Below are positions 16,868-23,240 of a stretch of 32,501 nucleotides of DNA, one piece after another (the stretch's first letter is position 1; the number at the start of each line of letters is the position of its first letter). This DNA is from Marinobacterium sp. (GTDB lineage: Bacteria; Pseudomonadota; Gammaproteobacteria; Pseudomonadales; Balneatricaceae). The translations under genes were made by a program, and so were the position numbers. The stretch covers positions 1 to 32,501 of the forward strand of contig JAAZVX010000008.1 of the NCBI GenBank assembly GCA_018623095.1. The letters run 5' to 3'. Under the pieces are notes generated by a model that was not told the origin of the DNA, did no database searches, and saw only the letters and a program-made list of their open reading frames with translations.

Positions 16868-16882
16868 AGCACAGGCTGTGCT
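16868..16882. repeat. 15-bp perfect palindrome in amtB leader
   Basis: AGCACAG-G-CTGTGCT lies about 10 bases after the predicted sigma54 start site. The half-sites resemble NtrC GCAC/GTGC ends, but the spacing is 2 bases shorter than in the two 17-bp sites downstream. It may be an operator or a 5'-end stem. Confidence 0.4.
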
Positions 16883-16981
16883 GATAGTGAGTGATTGGCT
16901 TTTAACTTATTGAAAAATATATAGAAATATATCCTTTCTGTTTTTCTTGTTAAGCATCAGCCCCATCACAAGATTATTAAA

Positions 16982-17028
16982 TGCACCAAAAGTGTGCATA
17001 AAACATAGAGTTGCACTTATTGTGTGCA
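16982..17028. promoter_or_regulatory. Two tandem NtrC-type binding sites
   Basis: TGCACCAAAAGTGTGCA (16982-16998) and TGCACTTATTGTGTGCA (17012-17028) both fit TGCAC-N7-GTGCA, the NtrC consensus form. Their centres are 30 bases apart, about three helical turns, so they face the same side of DNA as tandem NtrC enhancers usually do. They lie only 27 bases before the start codon and downstream of the sigma54 promoter candidate. Confidence 0.7.
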
Positions 17029-17055
17029 TTTCTAAGTCATTTGAGGAGATAAAGG

Positions 17056-18270
17056 GTGGAAACGATTAACAGTGCCGTTGAAACGCTGGTACAAAGTTCC
17101 AATACACTATTCATTTTGATGGGTGCCATCATGGTATTCGCGATGCACGCAGGCTTCGCATTCCTTGAGGTTGGTACCGTTCGTCACAAAAACCAAGTCA
17201 ATGCTCTGGTTAAGATCATGACCGATTTCGGCTTCTCTGCTGTGGTCTACTTCTTTGTCGGTTACTGGATCGCCTATGACGTGACCTTCTTTGCCGATGC
17301 GGCAACGCTAGCGGAAGGTAACGGCTATGAGTTAGTGAAGTTCTTCTTCCTAATGACCTTCGCCGCAGCGATTCCTGCGATTATCTCGGGTGGTGTGGCT
17401 GAGCGTGCTCGTTTCTACCCAATGCTTATCGCTGCTGCACTCTGTGTTGGTCTTGTCTACCCATTCTTTGAAGGCATTATCTGGAACGGTAACTACGGTT
17501 TCCAGGGCTGGCTTGAAGAGACCTTTGGCGCGGGCTTCCACGACTTTGCGGGTTCCGTGGTCGTTCACGGCGTAGGCGGTTGGATCGGTCTAGCGGCCGT
17601 TCTAGTTCTTGGTTCGCGTAAAGGTCGTTACCGTAACGATCGCGTTGTTGCTTTCCCACCATCAAACATTCCATTCCTTGCGCTAGGTGCATGGATCCTC
17701 TGTATTGGTTGGTTTGGCTTCAATGTGATGTCGGCTCAAACACTGGACGGTATCTCTGGCCTTGTGGCCGTTAACAGCTTGATGGCTATGGTCGGTGGCA
17801 TCATCGTAGCGACACTGCTAGGTAAAAACGACCCAGGCTTTATTCATAACGGTCCTCTAGCGGGTCTTGTTGCGATCTGTGCAGGTTCTGACGTGCTTCA
17901 TCCAATCGGCTCACTAGTAGTCGGTGGCGTTGCAGGCGCACTATTTGTTTGGCTATTTACACTGGCTCAAAACAAATGGAAGATTGATGACGTTCTGGGT
18001 GTATGGCCTCTACACGGTCTATGTGGTGCTTGGGGCGGTATCGCAGCAGGTATTTTCGGTAGCGAAGCGTTAGGTGGTTTAGGTGGCGTGAGCCTGGGTG
18101 CGCAGGTTGTCGGTACACTGGCAGGTATTGCGGTCGCTTTGATCGGTGGTTTCCTGGTCTACGGTATCGTCAATGCGATCGCGGGCATTCGTCTGGGTGA
18201 AGAGGAAGAGTTCCGTGGTGCGGATCTAAGTATTCACCGCATCGAAGCAACATCGGATGATCGTAACTAA
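17056..18270 (+). CDS. amtB: Ammonium transporter
   Basis: A 404-aa inner-membrane Amt/MEP/Rh channel with about 11 hydrophobic segments. GFHDFAGSVVVHGVGGW carries the conserved Asp and the first pore His; WPLHGLCGAWGGI carries the second twin His. ISGGVAERARF is the AERxxF block. No cleavable signal peptide is evident, unlike E. coli AmtB, so the N-terminus should begin at or outside the membrane with the Amt topology. The start is GTG with GAGGAG upstream. No glnK adjoins it, unusual for amtB. The C-terminal tail LGEEEEFRGADLSIHRIEA is the usual PII-contact region. NtrC/sigma54 control is predicted from the leader. Confidence 0.95.
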   Translation: METINSAVETLVQSSNTLFILMGAIMVFAMHAGFAFLEVGTVRHKNQVNALVKIMTDFGFSAVVYFFVGYWIAYDVTFFADAATLAEGNGYELVKFFFLMTFAAAIPAIISGGVAERARFYPMLIAAALCVGLVYPFFEGIIWNGNYGFQGWLEETFGAGFHDFAGSVVVHGVGGWIGLAAVLVLGSRKGRYRNDRVVAFPPSNIPFLALGAWILCIGWFGFNVMSAQTLDGISGLVAVNSLMAMVGGIIVATLLGKNDPGFIHNGPLAGLVAICAGSDVLHPIGSLVVGGVAGALFVWLFTLAQNKWKIDDVLGVWPLHGLCGAWGGIAAGIFGSEALGGLGGVSLGAQVVGTLAGIAVALIGGFLVYGIVNAIAGIRLGEEEEFRGADLSIHRIEATSDDRN

Positions 18271-18302
18271 GCGACATATCCTCCTGCGATAATAGCAGAC
18301 AT

Positions 18303-18334
18303 AAAAAAGCCGAGTTAATTAACTCGGCTTTTTT
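18303..18334. terminator. Bidirectional rho-independent terminator (amtB / slyD)
   Basis: A perfect 32-base palindrome: AAAAAA, GCCGAGTTAA/TTAACTCGGC, TTTTTT. It lies between the converging stops of amtB (18270) and slyD (18355) and can serve both strands equally. Confidence 0.93.
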
Positions 18335-18354
18335 GTATCTGAATCGATGATCGA

Positions 18355-18837
18355 TTAGTGTTGATGGCCGCCTGGTCCATGAACGTGACCGTGTTCAACT
18401 TCTTCTGAAGTGGCTTCACGTACTTCAACGACTTCAACGTCAAAGTTTAGTGTCTCACCAGCAAGTTGGTGGTTACCATCTAGAGTGATCTGGTCTCCTT
18501 CAACCTTTACGACGGTCACTGGTTGCTCACCCCAAGGAGTTTGAGCCATGAACTGCATGCCAACTTCGATATCATCAACGCCTTGGAAAGCACTACGATC
18601 AACTTCTTGGATCAACTCATCACGAATCTCGCCGTAACCTTCAGCTGGTTCAACCGTCACTTGAAGTGCGTCACCAACTGTTTTACCAGTTAGTGCATTT
18701 TCAAGACCAGGAATGATGTTTTGAGCGCCTTGTAGGTAGACAAGAGGATCCTGTCCTACAGAGCTATCGATAGTCTCACCTAGAGCATTGGTGAGCGTGT
18801 AGTGAATAGAGACAACAGTTTTGTCGGCGATTTGCAT
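18355..18837 (-). CDS. slyD: FKBP-type peptidyl-prolyl isomerase SlyD
   Basis: A 160-aa cytosolic folding helper. The FKBP half MQIADKTVVSIHYTLTNALGETIDSS...PLVYLQGAQNIIPGLENALTG and the inserted-flap chaperone domain (about 70-125, EVGMQFMAQTPWGEQPVTVVKVEGDQITLDGNHQLAG) follow SlyD closely. The C-terminal metal-binding tail is short (GHVHGPGGHQH) compared with the long His/Cys tail of E. coli, though five His in the last eleven residues could still bind nickel. AAGGAGAG precedes the ATG. It shares a terminator with amtB. Confidence 0.93.
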   Translation of the reverse strand: MQIADKTVVSIHYTLTNALGETIDSSVGQDPLVYLQGAQNIIPGLENALTGKTVGDALQVTVEPAEGYGEIRDELIQEVDRSAFQGVDDIEVGMQFMAQTPWGEQPVTVVKVEGDQITLDGNHQLAGETLNFDVEVVEVREATSEEVEHGHVHGPGGHQH

Positions 18838-19039
18838 CTTTCTCTCCTTGTGTTGGAGATGCAGACGTTCATTGACTCGCAGTGCTCCGTGAATTTAGCC
18901 GCCTATCCTAACAAACAACAACGCTAGGTTGTAGAGTAAATTGTCGCTGACTAAGGTCAGCTCGTTACCCGCGTTTTGAATCATCCAAAACTACTCAATA
19001 ACCGTACTTTGTTGTATTGAAAAAACATCGAGGCGCAAA
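18838..19039. other. Divergent slyD / glutathione peroxidase intergenic region
   Basis: 202 bases with no ORF or clear RNA. It must contain promoters for both directions, but no pair of good -35/-10 hexamers stood out. A ribosome-binding site (GAGGCG) precedes the peroxidase ATG. Confidence 0.3.
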
Positions 19040-19603
19040 ATGAAGTTTATGAAGATATTAACCCTACTGGCGGCCGTTTTTGGTTTTAAAACGGCCTCGG
19101 CTGACAGTTGCACTAATGTGTTGAACCATACGGTTCGTGAGCTTGCTGGTGAAAAAGAGATCAATCTTTGCGAAGAGTACAAAGATAAAGTGGTGTTGAT
19201 CGTAAACACAGCCAGTAAATGCGGATTTACCGGGCAGTACGAAGGCCTTGAAGCGATGCATGCCAAATATAAAGACCAAGGTTTTGCGGTATTGGGTTTC
19301 CCTAGCGGGGATTTTGCTAATCAGGAGTACCGTGAAGAGGGGCAAATCAGAGAGTTTTGTCGTTTGACCTATGGCGTCAAGTTTCCGATGTTCGAAAAGT
19401 CCGTGGTTCGAGGGGATCAGGCGAGCCCTCTTTGGGCTGATTTGATTGCCGTAACGGGCACGGCACCTAAATGGAATTTCTATAAGTATTTGATTGGGCG
19501 CGATGGTAAAGTCATTGATGTCTACTCAAGTGTTACCTCACCCGAAAACAAAGGCTTTATTAAGACCGTTGAAAAAGCGATAGCGGTAGAGCCAAATTCA
19601 TAG
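19040..19603 (+). CDS. Exported glutathione peroxidase family protein
   Basis: A 187-aa thiol peroxidase. A signal peptide is clear (MKFMKILTLLAAVFGFKTASA, likely cut after residue 21), placing it in the periplasm. VNTASKCGFTGQY holds the peroxidatic Cys61. The second block reads GFPSGDFANQEY where classical enzymes read GFPCNQFGxQE, so the Cys and catalytic Gln positions are Ser and Asp. KWNFYKYLIGRDG keeps the Trp-Asn pair. Without glutathione in the periplasm, thioredoxin-like reductants are possible (inference). It is followed 7 bases later by an FAD protein, probably cotranscribed. Confidence 0.85.
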   Translation: MKFMKILTLLAAVFGFKTASADSCTNVLNHTVRELAGEKEINLCEEYKDKVVLIVNTASKCGFTGQYEGLEAMHAKYKDQGFAVLGFPSGDFANQEYREEGQIREFCRLTYGVKFPMFEKSVVRGDQASPLWADLIAVTGTAPKWNFYKYLIGRDGKVIDVYSSVTSPENKGFIKTVEKAIAVEPNS

Positions 19604-19610
19604 GAACGAT

Positions 19611-20600
19611 ATGCCAAGGATTGCCATTATCGGTGCCGGTATCGCCGGCGCCACTCTTGCCCATAGACTGACAGCATCTGGTTTTACTGTTGATCTGTTT
19701 GAAAAATCACGGGGCACCGGTGGACGTTTAGCCTCTACACGTTTGGGTCAATTCTCTGCTGATTTGGGAGCACCCTATCTTGATGGCTGCTCCAGTGAAT
19801 TTGAACGGTTTTTAAACGGCTTCATTGAGATGGGCGTAGTTGAGACTTGGAGTACAACGGGTTCGGATTTTAGCCTGACACAACACCACCCAATTGATTA
19901 CAAAGTTGGCGTGGGTCGTAACAGTCTGTTTACTCGTGAACTATTAAAAGGCGCTACTCTTCACACTGAAACCCGCATCGGTGTGGTTTGGAGTGATAAG
20001 CAGGGTGTACTGATCAGAGACGACCAAGGTGAATTGATCGACTATTTTGATGCAGTGGTTGTCGCTGCACCCGCCCCTCAGGCAGTTCCGCTTCTGGAAA
20101 CCTCACCACGCTTTGCTCATCGAGCCGAGCAAGCCGCTACCTCTGCTAATTGGGTTGCCCTGTTTCAGCTAGATCAACGCCCATCACGATTAGAGGGCGT
20201 CTCTGTCATTGACGGCGAGCACCCAGACTTCTATCGCATCATTGTAGAGAGCGATAAACCGGGTCGCGATGGGGTGCTCATTCGGGTAGAGATGCGCGAA
20301 TATTGGAGTGAATCCCACATTGATGATGATCGAGAGCTGTTGTTACAAACCATTCAAGAGATGCTCTCCGATTGGCTCGGTGAATCACTTGATCCAACGG
20401 CATCCAAAATTCATCGTTGGTTATATAGTCGAACGCTACAGAGCGCTCAATTAACTGAGCCTCTATGGGATGCTGAACTTTCGATTGGCGCTTGCGGTGA
20501 TTGGATAAATGAGCCTGGTTTGGAGGGTGCTTGGAAAAGTGCCAATGAATTGGCCGATGTCATAATTGACTCTTTTAACGCAGCCGGTACTCTGGCGTGA
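19611..20600 (+). CDS. FAD-dependent amine-oxidase-like oxidoreductase (renalase-like)
   Basis: A 329-aa flavoprotein. The N-terminal Rossmann fold RIAIIGAGIAGATLAHRL and the following FEKSRGTGGRLASTR bind FAD in the pattern of the NAD(P)/FAD-dependent renalase-like family (COG3380 type). A C-terminal block, LSIGACGDWINEPGLEGAWKSANELADVI, contacts the flavin as in monoamine oxidases. The substrate is unknown. AGGAA precedes the ATG, and it is 7 bases from the peroxidase gene, so a shared redox role is possible but unproven. Confidence 0.83.
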   Translation: MPRIAIIGAGIAGATLAHRLTASGFTVDLFEKSRGTGGRLASTRLGQFSADLGAPYLDGCSSEFERFLNGFIEMGVVETWSTTGSDFSLTQHHPIDYKVGVGRNSLFTRELLKGATLHTETRIGVVWSDKQGVLIRDDQGELIDYFDAVVVAAPAPQAVPLLETSPRFAHRAEQAATSANWVALFQLDQRPSRLEGVSVIDGEHPDFYRIIVESDKPGRDGVLIRVEMREYWSESHIDDDRELLLQTIQEMLSDWLGESLDPTASKIHRWLYSRTLQSAQLTEPLWDAELSIGACGDWINEPGLEGAWKSANELADVIIDSFNAAGTLA

Positions 20601-20630
20601 CACTAGCGTTATTAAAGATGGCACAACTTG

Positions 20631-21314
20631 ATGGAGTTCGAATATACCGTAGAGCGATCCCGTAGACGTCGAACGCTATCGATTCAAATTGATATGGGCA
20701 GAGTGGTTGTAAGAGTACCGTACCTCGTCAATGATGCTGATATCCACCAATGGGTGTTGAGTAAACAAGAGTGGGTCACTCCCAGGCTAGCTAAACAGCA
20801 ACAAGCACTGTTAAATCACAGCGTTGATCTCCAGTCAGACAGACTGGCTATCAACGGGTTTGATTACCAACTCGAACAGGTCTCTCATTTAGCGCCTCAG
20901 GATCCTAATGTCTGCCACAGTCGCCGCATCATTAGAGTGAAAGTGAATGCACGCTCAACGGAACAGTCCATTAAGCGTCAACTGCAATCTTCGCTTAAGA
21001 GTGCTGCCCAAGAGCAGTTCATTCCACGAACTCGGCAGTTAGCGAGTTCTACTGCCCTAACACCTTCATCCATCAAGATTGGTAGCTACACGAGCAAGTG
21101 GGGCCAATGTTCCAGCCGAGGTGAGATCACACTTAATTGGCGTTTGATACACCTTTCAAGCACGCTGCAAGATTATGTGATCATCCATGAGCTGTGCCAT
21201 TTGCGAGAGATGAACCACGGCCCCCGATTTTGGGCCCTCGTTAGCCGCCATTATCCTGACTACCAACTGGCCAAACAGGAGATAAAAGATCGTGCTGCCT
21301 ACTTAAAGTGGTAG
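20631..21314 (+). CDS. YgjP-type zinc metallopeptidase (DUF45/WLM-like)
   Basis: A 227-aa protein of the M48-related YgjP family. The zinc site VIIHELCHLREMNHGPRFW is at about residues 184-202; two His of HExxH and the later His are the expected ligands. WGQCSSRGEITLNWRLIHL just before it is characteristic. The N-terminal half (RRRRTLSIQIDMGRVVVRVP) is the beta-rich family domain. I use ATG 20631 in preference to the TTG one codon earlier. Its target is unknown. It lies 30 bases after the FAD oxidoreductase. Confidence 0.88.
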   Translation: MEFEYTVERSRRRRTLSIQIDMGRVVVRVPYLVNDADIHQWVLSKQEWVTPRLAKQQQALLNHSVDLQSDRLAINGFDYQLEQVSHLAPQDPNVCHSRRIIRVKVNARSTEQSIKRQLQSSLKSAAQEQFIPRTRQLASSTALTPSSIKIGSYTSKWGQCSSRGEITLNWRLIHLSSTLQDYVIIHELCHLREMNHGPRFWALVSRHYPDYQLAKQEIKDRAAYLKW

Positions 21315-21358
21315 GAGTAAGTTGTTAGACTGACATTAATGTTTCTAAGAGGTGTAGA

Positions 21359-21562
21359 GTGAAATCGTTTCTATTTTCGACTGATGATGATCGTGGTGGT
21401 GTGATTTTGTGTGACATAGACACCCTAGAAGAGGTTGTGCCATATCTACAAGCAAGATTCAAAGGAGTGAACCGAGTCGAACAGGGACGCCGTGCTTGGA
21501 CCCTAGAAAATGGGATCGCAGATTTTACGCCGCGTCCAATTACAGATGAAGATCTGGTTTAA
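21359..21562 (+). CDS. Small acidic protein, unknown function
   Basis: A 67-aa protein I do not recognise: MKSFLFSTDDDRGGVILCDIDTLEEVVPYLQARFKG..., ending DFTPRPITDEDLV. It is soluble-looking, with a short beta/alpha pattern and no TM segment. The start is GTG with AGAGGTG at good spacing. It lies 44 bases after the metallopeptidase. Its TAA stop overlaps by two bases the stop of a small ORF on the other strand. Confidence 0.6.
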   Translation: MKSFLFSTDDDRGGVILCDIDTLEEVVPYLQARFKGVNRVEQGRRAWTLENGIADFTPRPITDEDLV

Positions 21563-21693
21563 CGACGACGCTTGCTTTCGTTACGCTCTTCAATACGAAT
21601 CGGCTGCAGAGCAGGCTTTTTCGACTGGGCATTTGTGCTCAAGATGTATAGTGCAGCAGCTGCACACAGGGTACCAAGAATAACCATTTCCAT
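21559..21693 (-). CDS. 44-aa single-TM membrane protein (not in ORF track)
   Basis: The minus strand encodes a 44-residue protein. It begins MEMVILGTLCAAAALYILST, a hydrophobic membrane helix, followed by a polar, strongly basic tail ending ESKRRR. It lies 25 bases after the stop of the SH3/coiled-coil gene on the same strand, so it is probably its operon partner. A purine-rich AGGACAGAGAGA upstream is a weak ribosome-binding site. I do not recognise it; it is too short for the track's apparent 60-aa cutoff. The N-out/C-in orientation follows from the basic tail (inference). Confidence 0.55.
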   Translation of the reverse strand: MEMVILGTLCAAAALYILSTNAQSKKPALQPIRIEERNESKRRR

Positions 21694-21718
21694 ACTCAAT
21701 TCTCTCTGTCCTAGTTAA

Positions 21719-22294
21719 TTAGAACCACTCATCCTGTCTTTTCTTACGACGAGGAAGGTGGGGAAGGATCAATCCAACGATTAAGCCGGCTAACGCAATC
21801 AAGCCACCATGGGTTAGCCAGCGCATCAAATTTGACTGATCCATATTAGCCACTTGAAACTCAAGCTCTCTTATACGTTTATCTTTGATGACAAGTTCTG
21901 TGGTCGAGTCAGTCGCTTCATCACGATAGCTTGCTAACTCAACCTCAAGCTGAGCGATCTGATTGTTTCGCTTTGCTAAATCGTCACTGAGCGAGGCTAC
22001 CTGCTGTTTTAAGCTCGGTAATTCGGTTTGCAGGGTAATCAGCTTGCTCTGCCCCTCCGCTAAATAGCGAGTCAGAACATAACCCTCTTTGCCATCAGCC
22101 AGTTTGATCTTGGAGTAGTCTTTGCCGCGCTCTAATAGTGTCACGGAGTCGCCACTGCGCACTCTAGAGACTATGCGGTATTCATAAGAGGGGCCGCTGT
22201 GCATGAAGAGCTGGACGTCATCAGCGATATGGTAATCGGCTGCATAGAGTTGGCTTGAAGCGATAAGAAATAAAAGAGAAAAAACTGAACGCAT
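21719..22294 (-). CDS. TIGR04211-type SH3 and coiled-coil membrane protein
   Basis: A 191-aa protein. A signal peptide (MRSVFSLLFLIASSQLYA) precedes a bacterial SH3 domain (about 20-80; VQLFMHSGPSYEYRIVSRVRSGDSVTLLERG...YVLTRYLAEG). Next is a coiled coil (about 85-150) and one C-terminal TM helix (LIALAGLIVGLILPHLP) with a basic cytoplasmic end (RRKKRQDEWF). This layout matches the TIGR04211/YgiM family, possibly linked to the cell wall; function is not settled. A small TM protein follows it. Confidence 0.85.
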   Translation of the reverse strand: MRSVFSLLFLIASSQLYAADYHIADDVQLFMHSGPSYEYRIVSRVRSGDSVTLLERGKDYSKIKLADGKEGYVLTRYLAEGQSKLITLQTELPSLKQQVASLSDDLAKRNNQIAQLEVELASYRDEATDSTTELVIKDKRIRELEFQVANMDQSNLMRWLTHGGLIALAGLIVGLILPHLPRRKKRQDEWF

Positions 22295-22398
22295 AGATGG
22301 GAAACTGTTTGACCTAAGTTATAGTGTATATATGGGGTTGAATATATCAGTATCAACCTTACCCTCAGCTTAAATATAGCTTTTTTGGATGTGTAACA

Positions 22399-23211
22399 AT
22401 GCCTGATTTGCAAACGCTAACCGATTCCTACCTTGTCCCATGGTCCATCAACATTGCCACAGCACTCGCCATTTTTGTGGTGGGGCGTTGGCTAGTTAAA
22501 TTTGTGACTCGACTGCTTGAAAGGGGACTACACAGAACCTCAATGGACAACATGCTGGTCAACTTTGTCCGTTCCGTGATCAGTATTCTGTTAACTCTTC
22601 TGGTCGTTGTCGCGGCATTGGGTCAACTGGGCGTGGATACGACTTCTCTTATCGCGCTGGTCGGTGCAGCAGGTTTGGCTATAGGCCTAGCGTTGCAGGA
22701 CTCTTTGAAGAACTTTGCTGCGGGGGTCTTGCTGATATTCTTTCGTCCGTTTAAAGAGGGTGACTTTGTTGAAGTAGCAGGCATATCTGGTGTTGCTGAA
22801 GAGATAACCATTTTTAACACCGTGATGCGTACCGGTGATAATCGCGAGGTTATTGTCCCTAATGGATCGATCTATTCAGGAATCATTACCAACTACAATC
22901 GTCGGCCGACTCGCCGTATCGATATGATTTTTGGTATCGGTTATGACGATGATCTGAGAAGAGCTAAGCAGATTCTTAACGAAGTAGTGACAGCGGATGA
23001 TCGAGTTTTGCAGGACCCAGCCCCAACCATCGCAGTGTCAGAACTGGCCGAAAGTAGTGTCAACTTCATTGTGCGTCCTTGGGTTAAAACGGAAGAGTAC
23101 TGGAATGTTCGCTGGGCGCTGACTGAAGAGGTTAAAGTGCGCTTCGATGCTGAAGGTATATCAATCCCATTCCCACAAATGGATGTTCATTTTAAAAAAG
23201 AGGAGGCCTGA
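22399..23211 (+). CDS. mscS: Small-conductance mechanosensitive channel (MscS family)
   Basis: A 270-aa inner-membrane channel. Three TM segments lie at about 15-33, 55-75 and 85-115. The pore helix SLIALVGAAGLAIGLALQDSLKNFAAGVLLIFFRPFKEGD shows the Gly/Ala packing typical of MscS TM3. The beta domain (VEVAGISGVAEEITIFNTVMRTGDNREVIVPNG) and alpha-beta C-terminus follow. It releases solutes on hypo-osmotic shock. Size is near E. coli MscS (286 aa). Its last codons form part of a hairpin serving the convergent gene. Confidence 0.93.
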   Translation: MPDLQTLTDSYLVPWSINIATALAIFVVGRWLVKFVTRLLERGLHRTSMDNMLVNFVRSVISILLTLLVVVAALGQLGVDTTSLIALVGAAGLAIGLALQDSLKNFAAGVLLIFFRPFKEGDFVEVAGISGVAEEITIFNTVMRTGDNREVIVPNGSIYSGIITNYNRRPTRRIDMIFGIGYDDDLRRAKQILNEVVTADDRVLQDPAPTIAVSELAESSVNFIVRPWVKTEEYWNVRWALTEEVKVRFDAEGISIPFPQMDVHFKKEEA

Positions 23212-23220
23212 GCCTCCTCT
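23194..23220 (-). terminator. Rho-independent terminator for the SLC5/STAC gene
   Basis: Read on the minus strand: AGAGGAGGC, loop TCAG, GCCTCCTCT, TTTTTT. The T-tract is good only in this direction; on the plus strand the stem is followed by AATTCTTT. The stem overlaps the mscS 3' end (KKEEA), and the mscS stop is in the loop. Confidence 0.8.
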
Positions 23221-23240
23221 AATTCTTTGGCTTGCATGGG

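Larger units (their letters stand above)
16812..17055. other. amtB control region (244 bases)
   Basis: No gene here. The region contains, in order, a sigma54-type promoter, a 15-bp palindrome, an AT-rich stretch and two NtrC-type sites, described separately. The arrangement suggests a long leader of about 195 bases. No separate convincing sigma70 promoter was found. Confidence 0.6.

Noticed and set aside
16896-16913. TTGGCTTTTAACTTATTG as the amtB sigma54 promoter
   Set aside because: No GC lies 10 bases after GG; the element at 16832-16848 fits far better.
17011-17028. TTGCAC...TGTGCA as a -24/-12 promoter
   Set aside because: The -12 GC is displaced by two bases and GG is missing; it is better read as an NtrC-type palindrome.
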